Under the pieces are notes generated by a model. It saw nothing but the letters and a program-made list of their open reading frames with translations, did not search any database and was not told the DNA's origin. Shown piece by piece: positions 21,988 to 31,197 of a stretch of 64,000 bases of DNA. Source of the stretch: Rhodoblastus sp963713695. GTDB lineage: Bacteria; Pseudomonadota; Alphaproteobacteria; Rhizobiales; Beijerinckiaceae. The translations under genes and the position numbers were made by a program. Positions within the stretch are counted from its first letter, which is position 1, and every line of letters begins with the position of its first letter. Location of the stretch: the NCBI GenBank assembly GCA_963713695.1, contig CAVQMU010000006.1, forward strand, positions 1 to 64,000, read 5' to 3'.

Positions 21988-22440
21988 GCCGTCCGAAAAA
22001 CCTCGTCGGCGCGGGCTTCGAACGCCCCGGCGAATTTTCGGAAGGCGGCGTCGAACATGCCGCCCATCAACGTCGCCAGCGTCCGGCTGCGGAATTCATA
22101 GGCGATGAAGAAGTCGACCGGCAATGACGCCGCCTTCGGCTTCCGTGAAAATCCACTTGTTTTCCAGATGGCTGAAGGGACCGTCGACATATTCCACGTC
22201 GATGCGTTTTGCCGCCCGGTCGAGCGCCACGCGGCTGGTAAACCTTTCGCGGATCGCCTTGTAGCCGACCTCCATGTCGGCGACGAGGGTTTCGCAGCCG
22301 CCCTCCCCCGGGAAACGCCGGCGTATCCTGAGCGACTGGCAGAGCGGCACGAATTGCGGATAGGATTCGACATCCGCGACCAGATCGAACATTTGTCCGG
22401 GCGAATGTTTCACGACATGGCTGGTGCGAAAGCTCGGCAT
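21984..22440 (-). CDS. coenzyme Q-binding COQ10/RatA-type START protein (frameshifted)
   Basis: About 151 residues. MPSFRTSHVVKHSPGQMFDL .. DVESYPQFVPLC is the COQ10/RatA family start; FTSRVALDRAAKRIDVEYVD GPF and ..FRSRTLATLMGGMFDAAFRK complete the START fold. One indel near 22128 breaks the frame. Standing next to lipA and the PDH genes is the standard alphaproteobacterial arrangement and favours a ubiquinone-chaperone role over the enterobacterial RatA toxin annotation. Confidence 0.88.
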
Positions 22441-22450
22441 GATCAGGCGC

Positions 22451-23433
22451 TCAGCCCCGCGCTGCGCGGCGTTTTCCGCGCAGGCGCTCGAAATCGTCGC
22501 CGGCATGGTGCGACGAGCGCGTCAGCGGCGACGCCGAAACCAGCGCGAATCCCTTGGCGTAGGCGATGGACTCGTAGCGCCTTGAAGGCCTCCGGCGGAA
22601 CGAAGGCCTCGACCGGATGATGCTTGTTCGTCGGCTGCAGATATTGGCCGATGGTGAGGAAGTCGACATCGGCCGAGCGCAGGTCGTCCATCAGCTGCAG
22701 CACTTCGTTCCGCTCTTCGCCGAGCCCGACCATGATGCCGGACTTGGTGAAAATGTCGCGGATCGAGCTCCTTCACCTTCTGAAGCAGCCGCAGCGAATG
22801 GAAGTAGCGCGCGCCCGGCCGGACCTTGAGATATTTCGACGGCACGGTTTCGAGGTTGTGATTGAACACATCGGGCTTCGCGGCGACGACGACTTCGAGC
22901 GCGCCGATCTTGCGCAGGAAATCAGGCGTCAGGATCTCGATCGTGGTCGCCGGGCTCGCGGCGCGGATCGCCGCGATCACCGCGGCGAAATGCGCGGCGC
23001 CGCCGTCGTCGAGATCGTCGCGATCGACCGAGGTGATCACCACATGCGCCAGGCCGAGCTTTGGCGACGGCCTCGCCGATATGGGCGGGCTCGTTTCGCA
23101 TCCAGAGCGCGCGGGCAGCCCGGTCTTCACGTTGCAGAAGGCGCAGGCGCGCGTGCAGGTGTCGCCCATGATCATGAACGTGGCGTGCTTCTTTTCCCAG
23201 CACTCGCCCATGTTCGGGCAGCCCGCCTCTTCGCAGACCGTCACTAGCTTGTTGGCTTTGACAATGGCGTTGCGTCTCGGCCCAGCCCGCCGATCCCGGC
23301 GCTTTCACGCGTATCCAGGCAGGCTTGCGCGCCACGGGCTGGTCCGGCCTGTGCGCCTTTTCGGGGTGACGCGGACGTTTCTCCTCGCCGGCGTTGCGAG
23401 GGTCGGAATGCAAAGGTCGATCACCACGGCCAT
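22451..23433 (-). CDS. lipA: lipoyl synthase (multiple frameshifts)
   Basis: Radical-SAM enzyme inserting two sulfurs into octanoyl groups to make lipoyl cofactors. The auxiliary cluster motif CEEAGCPNMGEC and the radical-SAM motif CTRACAFC are both visible, then SVDRDDLDDGGA and DVFNHNLETVPSKYLKVRPG. The frame is broken at least five times (about 23390, 23265, 23100, 23062, 22765, 22570). The start ATG at 23433 gives MAVVIDL. Its product would modify the lipoyl domain on the adjacent E1beta. About 325 residues after repair. Confidence 0.9.
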
Positions 23434-23527
23434 GAAAGTGTTCCGCTAAAGGGCTTGGCTTCACATAAGCTTTTCCGCGCCGCGCCGCAAATGGCGGCAG
23501 GCCCGGAAAAAATCCGCCTGGCTTCGA

Positions 23528-24635
23528 TTACGCCAGCAGGCCTCCAGGGTTTTCGACCAGGTGCTTGAAGGCGGCAAGCAGCATGGCGCCGGCCATTTCG
23601 TCCATGGCGCGCCGGTCGATCGCCAGCGTGACGCTCAGCATGGTCGCGACCTCAGGCTGTTCATCCTCGGACGATGACCCGCTTTTCCGCAGCGCCGATC
23701 GCCAGCACCGAGGTCCAGGGCGCGACGACGACCGGAAACATGCGCTTGACGCCAAAGGCGCCGAGATTGGCGATCAGGCACGTGCCTCCGTAATAGGAAG
23801 CGGGCGCAAAACGACCGGCCATGAAGTCGGCGCGCGCGGCGGCTATGTCCGCCAGGCTCAGTTTCTCCACCGCAAGCAATGCGGGCGCGACGATTTTTTC
23901 GTCCACCGCCAGCGCCAGCGCAATATCGCTGTGCGGCGCAAGCACAAAGCCATCGGGCGCGTGGGCGACGTTTCCGCGCGGCGCGCGCTGGAGCGCGACG
24001 GCCAGCGCCTTGACCAGGCAATCGACCAGCGAGATTTTGACCGTCCCGTTTCTTCGCGCCGCGCCATTGAGCTTTTCCCGGAATTTTTCGAGCGCATCGA
24101 GCCGGCAGTCGGATTCGAGGTGAACCTGCGGCGTCCATTGCGCCGAGGTCATCAGCGGCTGCAGGAATAGGCCGCCTGCGCCCGCCGGCGCCTTCGCCCG
24201 CGACACCTGGAAGCCTTGCATCCGCGCGTCCAGCGCCGCGCGAACGTCTTTCTCGACGATGCGCCCCGCCGGACCGCTGCCACTCACCTGCGACGGATCG
24301 AGCCCGGCCTCGCGCGCCAGCCGGCGAGCGCGCGGCGACATGAAGTCGCGGGCGGCCCTGATCGACGCTCCGTCGCCGCCGGCGCGATGATCGGGCCTCG
24401 GCTCGATAAGTCCGATTTGCTGGAAAACCGGGACGTCCAGCGCGCCCGCCTCGACGAGAATGCGCGTCAGCACGCCGGCTTGCGGCGCCTCGACGTCCAT
24501 CGTCGCATTTGCAGTGGCTATTTCGGCGATGGGATCGCCGGCTTCGACGTAATCGCCCTCGCGCCTCAGCCAGCGCGTCAGCCGCCCCGTCTGCATGGCC
24601 GGATCCACGGAAGGCATCAGGACATCGATCGGCAT
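23528..24635 (-). CDS. E2-like dihydrolipoamide acyltransferase lacking lipoyl-Lys and catalytic His
   Basis: About 369 residues: an N-terminal lipoyl-type domain (1-75), a Pro/Asp linker, a peripheral subunit-binding domain (about 96-135, SPRARRLAREAGLDPSQVSG SGPAGRIVEKDV) and an E2 catalytic core. Two key residues are absent. The lipoyl-lysine turn reads TANATMDV with Asn43 where TDKATMEV is expected; the C-terminal DHRxxDG motif reads DRRAMDE, so His is Arg and Gly is Glu. One frameshift near 23682 separates core and tail. It occupies the pdhC position between pdhB and lipA. It may be a structural, E3BP-like subunit rather than an enzyme; this is inference. Confidence 0.85.
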
Positions 24636-24657
24636 GGGCCCCCCGGTTGCAACTTGA

Positions 24658-24945
24658 TCAGTTGATCACGCCGCGATCCGATTCGATCCGGTCGAAGGAG
24701 ACTTCGAGCGCCAGGCGGATCTCGGCAAGCGCCTCCACGGCGCCCATCGGCGTTTCGCGAGCGTAGACTTCCGCCACCTGCCGCGCCAGTTCGGCGAGCA
24801 ACTGGCCCCACATTTCCGGCGCGGCGAAAGCGCGCTGCATCGACAGCGACAGCGACCCCTCGGTCACGAACAGCCGCAGGATCTCCGTGCCGCCCTGCGC
24901 CTCGACATCCGGGGGCGCAGACAATTCCTTGATCTCCTGGGACAT
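24658..24945 (-). CDS. small DUF5076-like protein in the PDH cluster
   Basis: 95 residues from the ATG at 24945, which has GAGAGG ten bases upstream; a further in-frame GTG upstream (24984) is less likely. The pattern EILRLFVTEGSLSLSMQRAF .. MWGQLLAELARQVAEVYARE followed by a helical ALAEIRLALEVSFDRIESD resembles DUF5076, a short alphaproteobacterial family of unknown role. No signal peptide or membrane span. It lies between the lipoyl-E1beta and the E2-like gene, so a role in that complex is plausible. The family name is from memory and should be treated as tentative. Confidence 0.7.
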   Translation of the reverse strand: MSQEIKELSAPPDVEAQGGTEILRLFVTEGSLSLSMQRAFAAPEMWGQLLAELARQVAEVYARETPMGAVEALAEIRLALEVSFDRIESDRGVIN

Positions 24946-25027
24946 GCTTGTTTTACCTCTCGCATCGGCGTCGGCAGTGGTCACTTTCGCGCCTGACGGA
25001 AATGGCGTCGCCCTTCGGGCGAGCGCC

Positions 25028-26344
25028 TCAACCCTTCAGATAGAGCGCCGACTTCACCGCCGCCACCACGTCGGAAGCTTTTGGCAGCGCCAGTTTTTCC
25101 AGATTGGCGGCATAGGGCATGGGAATATCCTTGCCGCTCACCCTTCGCACGGGAGCGTCGAGGTCGTCGAAGGCGCTTTCCATGATGACAGCGGATATTT
25201 CCGCGCCGATCCCTGATTGCGGCCAGCCTTCCTCGACGATCACGCAGCGGCCGGTTTTCCGCACCGAAGCCAGCACAGTCGGCATGTCCAAGGGACGCAG
25301 GCTGCGCAAATCGACGACCTCGGCCTCGATTCCTTCCACGGCCAGGATTTCCGCCGCCTTGAGCGCCAGTCCGACGCCATGCGAAAAGGCGACGATGGTC
25401 GCGTCGCCGCCGACGCGGATCACATTGGCCGAGCCGATTTCGACGATATGGTCTTTTTCGAGCGGCGCCACAAAACTTTGCCCGTACAATTGCTCGTGCT
25501 CCAGGAAAATGACCGGGTTGGGGTCGCGGATCGCCGCCTTGAGCAGGCCCTTGGCGTCGGCCGCGCTATAGGGCGCGACCACTTTCAATCCGGGAATATG
25601 GGCGAACCAGGCCGAAAAGTCCTGGGCGTGCTGGGCGCCGACGCGCGACCGCGCGCCATTCGGGCCGCGAAAGACGATCGGGCAGTTCAGCGCCCCGCCC
25701 GACATGTAAAGCGTCTTGGCCGCCGAATTGACGATGTGGTCCATCGCCTGCAAGGCGAAATTGAAGCTCATGAACTCGATCACGGGACGCAGGCCCGCCA
25801 TGGCCGCGCCGACTCCAAGCCCCGCAAAGGCGTGTTCGGCGATCGGCGCGTCGACGACGCGGCGGGCGCCGAATTCCTGCAAAAGCCCCTGCGTGACCTT
25901 GAAGGCGCCCTGGTAGTCGCCAATTTCCTCGCCGAGCAGGAAGACATTGGGGTCGCGCCGCATCTCCTCGGCCAAAGCCTCGCGCAAAGCCTCGCGCACG
26001 GTGAATTTTCGCGCGAACGTCGCCTCCTCCGGCTCAAGTGCGCCGCCTTGCGCGCCGCCTTGCGCGCCACCATGAAAACTTGCGGCCGGACCGGCCAAAA
26101 AAGCAGCGGGAGCCAGCACGGCGATGGGCGTGTGAACCGCGACATTTTCACTGCCCTCGGGCGTCAGGATGCGCTCCAGCACGCCGGCCTCGACAGCCTC
26201 CACCTCCATGGTCGCCTTTTCGGTCTCGATTTCGGCCAATATCTCGCCCGCCTCGACGCGATCGCCCTCGCGCTTCAGCCATTTCGCCACTTTGCCGAAT
26301 TTCATTTCCGGCGAAAGCGAGGGCATCAGCACATGGGTGGCCAT
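25028..26344 (-). CDS. pdhB: pyruvate dehydrogenase E1 beta with N-terminal lipoyl domain
   Basis: Intact, 438 residues. Residues 1-80 are a lipoyl domain with the target Lys43 in ETEKATMEVEA; residues about 110-438 are the E1 beta subunit (TVREALREALAEEMRRDPNV FLLGEEIG ... EHEQLYGQ). The lipoyl-E1beta fusion is a known alphaproteobacterial form. With E1alpha it decarboxylates pyruvate (or a related 2-oxoacid) using thiamine diphosphate. It lies 28 bases after pdhA. Confidence 0.94.
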   Translation of the reverse strand: MATHVLMPSLSPEMKFGKVAKWLKREGDRVEAGEILAEIETEKATMEVEAVEAGVLERILTPEGSENVAVHTPIAVLAPAAFLAGPAASFHGGAQGGAQGGALEPEEATFARKFTVREALREALAEEMRRDPNVFLLGEEIGDYQGAFKVTQGLLQEFGARRVVDAPIAEHAFAGLGVGAAMAGLRPVIEFMSFNFALQAMDHIVNSAAKTLYMSGGALNCPIVFRGPNGARSRVGAQHAQDFSAWFAHIPGLKVVAPYSAADAKGLLKAAIRDPNPVIFLEHEQLYGQSFVAPLEKDHIVEIGSANVIRVGGDATIVAFSHGVGLALKAAEILAVEGIEAEVVDLRSLRPLDMPTVLASVRKTGRCVIVEEGWPQSGIGAEISAVIMESAFDDLDAPVRRVSGKDIPMPYAANLEKLALPKASDVVAAVKSALYLKG

Positions 26345-26372
26345 GAAGCTCTCCAGATGGGGCGGCGGGGCG

Positions 26373-27374
26373 TCAAATCAGCACGTCCTTTTCGAGGTCG
26401 CCGGCTTCCGGCTCCGGGCTCTGCGCGGCAAATTCCGCCGCCTCAGTGACCATCGAGCGTATCCGTGCGTCAATCGCCTTGAGGTCGGAGTCCTGCGCCA
26501 GTCCGGCGCTCAATATTTTTTCGCGCAACCGCTCGATCGGGTCAGGCTCCTGGCTGGCTCGTCCCTCGTCCTTGCGCCGGTATTTGGCCGGATCGGCCAT
26601 GGAGTGCCCGCGATAGCGCTCCGTGCGCATTTCCAGGACATAGGGGCCATTGCCGTCGCGCGCCCATTGTATCGCGCGTTCGCCGGCCTCGCGCACCGAT
26701 TGCACGCACATGCCGTCCACCTGCTCGCCGGGAATGTTGAAGGCGGCGCCGCGATTGGCGAGGAGCGTGGCGGAAAAGTCCTCCCCGGACGGCTGCGCCC
26801 GGTTGTTCTCGATCACATAGACGATCGGCAGCCGCCAGCGCGCCGCCATGTTGAAGCTTTCCGCCACCTGGCCCTGGTCGGCGGCCCCGTCGCCGAAAAA
26901 GGCGACGCAGACGCGGCCGTCCTTGCGATAGGCGTTGGCGAAGGCCAGACCCGTGCCGACCGCCACCTGTGCGCCGACAATGCCGTGGCCGCCGTAAAAT
27001 TCGTTTTCCGGCGCGAACATGTGCATCGAGCCGCCCTTGCCGCCCGACAGGCCGCCGCGTCGTCCGGTCATTTCCGCCATCACCGCCTTGGGATCGGCGC
27101 CGCAGGCGAGCAGATGTCCGTGATGGCGGTAGGAGGCGATGAACTGGTCCGTGTCGCCCGCCGCCAGACGCATGCCGACGACCACCGCTTCCTGCCCGAT
27201 ATAGAGATGGCAGAAGCCGCCGATCAGGCCCATGCCGAAAAGTTGCCCGGCCTTTTCCTCGAAACGGCGGATCAGCAGCATGGCGCGATAGAGCGAAAGC
27301 TCATCGCCCGCGCCAAGGAAATCCGCCAGACGGAAATTGTCGCCTGCTTCAGGCGAAGTCGAAGCGACCGCCAT
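26373..27374 (-). CDS. pdhA: pyruvate dehydrogenase E1 alpha
   Basis: 333 residues from the ATG at 27374, chosen because GGAGG stands six bases upstream; a longer open frame exists but lacks homology. Thiamine diphosphate motif GDGAADQGQVAESFN .. IENN, and GGKGGSMHMF near the middle. After ENN the usual YAMGTSV segment is replaced by RAQPSGEDF, so the active-site entrance loop differs from textbook PdhA. First gene of the cluster, after ftsB. Confidence 0.92.
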   Translation of the reverse strand: MAVASTSPEAGDNFRLADFLGAGDELSLYRAMLLIRRFEEKAGQLFGMGLIGGFCHLYIGQEAVVVGMRLAAGDTDQFIASYRHHGHLLACGADPKAVMAEMTGRRGGLSGGKGGSMHMFAPENEFYGGHGIVGAQVAVGTGLAFANAYRKDGRVCVAFFGDGAADQGQVAESFNMAARWRLPIVYVIENNRAQPSGEDFSATLLANRGAAFNIPGEQVDGMCVQSVREAGERAIQWARDGNGPYVLEMRTERYRGHSMADPAKYRRKDEGRASQEPDPIERLREKILSAGLAQDSDLKAIDARIRSMVTEAAEFAAQSPEPEAGDLEKDVLI

Positions 27375-27482
27375 TTTGCCTCCGGGGGGCCCGAGCCTTT
27401 CGCGCGAAGAATCGCCGGGCGAAAGCCTCCGCAAAATTAGCCTGAAGGCGGGGAAAAAGCGAGACGGCGGCCTGTATTGATC

Positions 27483-27833
27483 CTAATTCCTGCTGGAGGG
27501 CGCAGCGGCGTCCGACGGGGATTTGGGCAGGAAGACCATCAGATCCGTCTTGTTGACGCGATTGAGCAGGTTGCGCGCCTCCTCGTCCAGCAGGTCCCGA
27601 TCGATTTCCGGACCGCGCAGCAGGTCGATACGCTTGCGCCAGACGGCCTTTTCGGCCCGCACGACCGTGAGCTTCGCCTCGATTTCCGACATCTGGCCGC
27701 GATAGGCGAGATCGGCCTCGATGCCGCGCTCGCCGTGGAAGGCGTGCCAGACGAAAAAGCCCCCCACGGCCGCCGCAAGGGCGTGGAAGGCGAGCGGAAG
27801 CAGGATGGAGGCGAGACGCGTACGAACGATCAT
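27483..27833 (-). CDS. ftsB: FtsB/DivIC-type septum formation initiator
   Basis: 116 residues: one N-terminal membrane span (LASILLPLAFHALAAAVGGF FVW) then a coiled-coil (QMSEIEAKLTVVRAEKAVW) and the conserved RIDLLRGPEIDRDLLDEEAR segment. Inner-membrane division protein that pairs with FtsL and FtsQ. Its place just before pdhA is the normal Rhizobiales arrangement. Confidence 0.92.
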   Translation of the reverse strand: MIVRTRLASILLPLAFHALAAAVGGFFVWHAFHGERGIEADLAYRGQMSEIEAKLTVVRAEKAVWRKRIDLLRGPEIDRDLLDEEARNLLNRVNKTDLMVFLPKSPSDAAAPSSRN

Positions 27834-27996
27834 GCGGGCATTTTCGCCGCATAAGGTTAGACGGCGGTTAAGATTCAGCTCAAAAAAACGGGAGACTCAC
27901 ATTGGCACGGTTGTTGAGACCCTATCGTCGAGGCCGACCTTGCTGCTCCATTCTGGGACAAACGGCGGCCCAAAGCGTCAAACGGGGACACCGCCG

Positions 27997-28227
27997 ATGT
28001 CAAATCTGGGATTTTCCATCGAGAACCATTACGCCGCCAGCATCGCCGCCCGCCGCAGACGTGGCGGCGTCTCCAGAGCCGATGAAACATCCAGGCGTGT
28101 CCTGCAGCAAGACGCGCCGACGCCCTACCGCCTGTACATAGGTCTGGCGATGGCGCTCGCGTTCGCGACCGCCTATGCCTTCCCGGAACAGACAGCGATC
28201 GTCCTGCATCGCTTCGGCGCGCTCTGA
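27997..28227 (+). CDS. small single-span membrane protein, unknown
   Basis: 76 residues, starting MSNLGFSIENHYAASIAARR, with an Arg-rich cytosolic part and one predicted membrane helix near the end (YIGLAMALAFATAYAF). No recognised family. It stands alone on the plus strand between ftsB and the LuxR-type gene. Coding looks real from the hydrophobic segment, but a chance open frame in GC-rich DNA cannot be excluded. Confidence 0.45.
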   Translation: MSNLGFSIENHYAASIAARRRRGGVSRADETSRRVLQQDAPTPYRLYIGLAMALAFATAYAFPEQTAIVLHRFGAL

Positions 28228-28315
28228 CCGCGCCGCGCGGGGGAATGAGACGGACTCGCCCGACCCGTTGCATCGGATCGGGCTTCGATTTTTCCAGAAG
28301 GCGCGATCGCCGCGT

Positions 28316-29146
28316 TTATTGCCGGGCGATGTCGATCCGCGCCGGCGCTGCGCGTTGCAGCGGGGATTGAGCTGATGCGGCCCTCGCCGAGGCGGTGGCG
28401 AGGTCCGCGCCCTTGATCGCCACGTCGGTGCGATTGCGGGCCTGCAGCTTCTTCATGATATGCCGCACATGAACTTTCACGGTGCTTTCGCACATGTTGA
28501 GTTCGTAGGCGATCACCTTGTTGGGCTTGCCCTGGCGGATTGCCTGGATCACCGCAAGTTCGCGGCTCGTGATGCCGCTGGCGGCCGGCGCCTCGGGCGT
28601 GGAGGCCGACGTCTGCCTGGCCGCGAGCAGGCACTGCGCCGGGACATAGGTGCCTCCGGCTCCGACGAAGCGCAGCGCCTGGACGAAGACTTCGAAGCCG
28701 GCGCTCATTGAAATATAACCGTTGGCGCCCTGCCCCAGCGCCGCCAGCGCCTCGTTGAGATCGTCGGTGCGCGCCAGGATCATGGATCGCACGGGCGGTT
28801 CGATCGCGGCCAGCATCGCCATTTCGGCGTCGGCTTCATCTTCGTTGAGGGAAAGCACCGAAAGCAGGACTACCGTGGACCGCGCATTGGACGCGGCTTG
28901 CGCGAAATCGGTCAGACTTGCACAGCCGGCGACAAGGCCGGACCAATGATGCGCCGTGCTGCGAACAAGGCAGTCGCGAAGGAAGGCGTTGCGCTCGACG
29001 ATCAGGATGGTCTGCGGCGCAACCGATGTTGAGGCGGCGCTTTCGACACCACCGGGGACCGGATCTTCATGATCGATATCGCCATGATTCACCGAAGCGA
29101 ATGCCTTCCCCGCTACATCGCATCCCGGTTGATTGACTTGAGGCAT
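28316..29146 (-). CDS. LuxR/NarL-type regulator with a degenerate receiver
   Basis: 276 residues. C-terminal GerE helix-turn-helix is intact (SRELAVIQAIRQGKPNKVIA .. ESTVKVHVRHIMKKL). The N-terminal domain folds like a response-regulator receiver (ILIVERNAFLRDCLVRSTA), but the acidic pair is ER, the phospho-acceptor position reads LLSVLS without Asp, and the GYLLK lysine is replaced in NGYISMS. It therefore probably works without phosphorylation. No partner kinase nearby. It lies between ftsB and eno, which are usually closer. Confidence 0.85.
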   Translation of the reverse strand: MPQVNQPGCDVAGKAFASVNHGDIDHEDPVPGGVESAASTSVAPQTILIVERNAFLRDCLVRSTAHHWSGLVAGCASLTDFAQAASNARSTVVLLSVLSLNEDEADAEMAMLAAIEPPVRSMILARTDDLNEALAALGQGANGYISMSAGFEVFVQALRFVGAGGTYVPAQCLLAARQTSASTPEAPAASGITSRELAVIQAIRQGKPNKVIAYELNMCESTVKVHVRHIMKKLQARNRTDVAIKGADLATASARAASAQSPLQRAAPARIDIARQ

Positions 29147-29741
29147 TTACGACCCTCCTAATCCACTCATGAACAATGACGCGCGGTACGCTGCAACAAA
29201 CACTCTGCAGCATAGCCTTCCGCGAAATCCGATGGCGAGGCTTTATCAAAATGGAGTAGATGCTATACTTGGTTAGATAGCCATTTGACGTATATGCCTA
29301 AATATTCACGTCAGATCGCCTTATTCCTTACCCTCGCCGCGTCGGCAGGTCACAATTTACGTTGATGCATCATTAAAAGGAATACCCGAATTATACGTAG
29401 GCTTATCCGTAAAAGCCCGTAAAAGCTTGAGCTGGTCTTCAAGCGCCCGCGCCGCGCGGGCTGGACGAACGGCGCGATTCTCGACGTAAAATCAATTCGT
29501 TACAGTGAATTTTCGTGATCGGCGACGGAGGCCTGCAAGAGGCCGCCGCAGCGCTCAGGGCTCAAACGCCTACAAATTCAACCTTTTGTGATAAACCGCT
29601 AGGGAACTGGATGAAGGTCGTTTCCCTCTCCAGTCATCTCCATTCGGCTATCGGTTTTCACCCAACTCCGCCTCGGCCGGGCGAGCGGGCGGGGTACGCC
29701 GGACGTCGGGGTTTCAGCCCCGACATCCGCCGAAAGGCGTG
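29147..29741. other. 595-base non-coding stretch between the LuxR-type gene and eno
   Basis: No convincing gene. Positions 29230-29420 are AT-richer than the surroundings and hold the upstream region of the LuxR-type gene (minus strand), where its promoter should be; no clear -35/-10 was picked. A stem gtcgggg / ccccgac (29705-29724) just past the eno stop could end the eno transcript, but it has no T-run. Confidence 0.5.
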
Positions 29742-31025
29742 TCAGGCCAGCGCCTTGAGCGCCGAACGTCCCGCAAAGACCGCCTGCTTGCCGAGCTCTT
29801 CCTCAATGCGGATGAGCTGGTTGTACTTGGCCAGCCGGTCGGAGCGGCAGAGCGAGCCGGTCTTGATCTGCCCGCAATTGGTGGCGACCGCGAGATCGGC
29901 GATGGTCGCGTCCTCCGTCTCGCCGGAACGATGCGACATCACCGCCGTATAGCCGGCGCGGTGCGCCATTTCGACGGCGGCGAGCGTCTCGGTCAGCGTG
30001 CCGATCTGGTTGACCTTGATCAGCACCGAATTGGCGATGCCCTTCTTGATGCCCTCGCTCAGGATTTTCACATTGGTGACGAAAATGTCGTCGCCGACGA
30101 TCTGGACCTTCTTGCCGAGCAAATCCGTGGTGATCTTCCAGCCGTCCCAGTCGCCTTCCGCATTGCCGTCCTCGATGCTGACGATCGGATAGGCGGCGGC
30201 GAGTTTGGCGAGGTATTCCGCCTGCTGCTGGATCGAGCGGACCTTGCCCTCGCCTTCGTAATGGTAGGCGCCGTCCTTGAAGAATTCGCTGGCCGCGGCG
30301 TCGAGGCCGATGGCGATGTCCTGCCCGGGCTTGAAGCCGGCCGTCTCGATCGCCTTGACGACGAAATCCAGAGCCGCTTCGGCGGACGGCAGGTTCGGCG
30401 CAAAACCGCCTTCGTCGCCGACATTGGTGTTCTGCCCGGCTTTTTTCAGCGCCGACTTCAGGCCGTGGAACACTTCCGCGCCCCAGCGCACCGCTTCACG
30501 GATCGAATCCGCGCCCAGCGGGATGATCATGAATTCCTGGAAATCGATGGGATTGTCGGCATGGGCGCCGCCGTTGATGATGTTCATCATGGGCGTCGGC
30601 AGCACGCGCGCCTGCGTGCCGCCGATGTAACGATAGAGCGGCAGGCCCGAGGCGTCGGCCGCGGCCTTGGCCACCGCCATGGAGACGCCGAGAATGGCGT
30701 TGGCGCCGAGACGCTCCTTGTTGGCGGTTCCGTCAAGCTCGATCATCGCCTCGTCGATATGGACCTGGTCCTCGGCGTCAAAGCCGGAAATGGCGTCGAA
30801 AATCTCGCCATTGACCGATTCCACCGCCTTGAGCACGCCCTTGCCGCCGTAGCGAGCCTTGTCGCCGTCGCGCAACTCGACCGCCTCGCGCGTGCCGGTG
30901 GAGGCGCCCGACGGCACCGCGGCGCGGCCGAAGGAGCCGTCTTCCAGCGTCACGTCGACTTCGACTGTGGGATTGCCGCGCGAATCCAGGATTTCACGGG
31001 CGACAATGTCGATAATCTCAGTCAT
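29742..31025 (-). CDS. eno: enolase
   Basis: Intact, 427 residues: MTEIIDIVAREILDSRGNPT, GGAHADNPIDFQEFMI, SIEDGNAEGDWDGW, VGDDIFVTN, LIKVNQIGTLTET and SHRSGETEDATIADLAVATN cover the metal and substrate-binding sites. Converts 2-phosphoglycerate to phosphoenolpyruvate; in bacteria also an RNA degradosome partner. Upstream of the ftsB-pdh cluster, as usual, but separated by about 1.9 kb of accessory sequence. Confidence 0.98.
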   Translation of the reverse strand: MTEIIDIVAREILDSRGNPTVEVDVTLEDGSFGRAAVPSGASTGTREAVELRDGDKARYGGKGVLKAVESVNGEIFDAISGFDAEDQVHIDEAMIELDGTANKERLGANAILGVSMAVAKAAADASGLPLYRYIGGTQARVLPTPMMNIINGGAHADNPIDFQEFMIIPLGADSIREAVRWGAEVFHGLKSALKKAGQNTNVGDEGGFAPNLPSAEAALDFVVKAIETAGFKPGQDIAIGLDAAASEFFKDGAYHYEGEGKVRSIQQQAEYLAKLAAAYPIVSIEDGNAEGDWDGWKITTDLLGKKVQIVGDDIFVTNVKILSEGIKKGIANSVLIKVNQIGTLTETLAAVEMAHRAGYTAVMSHRSGETEDATIADLAVATNCGQIKTGSLCRSDRLAKYNQLIRIEEELGKQAVFAGRSALKALA

Positions 31026-31197
31026 GCGGCTCCCCTCAAGTAACGCCCTCGGGCGACAGATGGCGGTTTCTACGCCGGATGAATGAAATAAAAAAGATGG
31101 CTAAAGGCCGCAGCCACGCTTTTCAACGGTCGCGCCGCCTTGCCGGGGCGCAAGTTGGCGCGTAAATCGGGCCTCGGAGAGGAATCCGGGGGAAACC

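Noticed and set aside
21984..22440. RatA ribosome-association toxin
   Set aside because: Sequence fits the COQ10/RatA START family, but the setting next to lipA and PDH genes in alphaproteobacteria favours the ubiquinone-binding role; no partner RatB was seen.
24946..24984. Longer GTG start for the DUF5076-like gene
   Set aside because: The ATG at 24945 has a good GAGAGG ribosome site and the extra residues have no family match.
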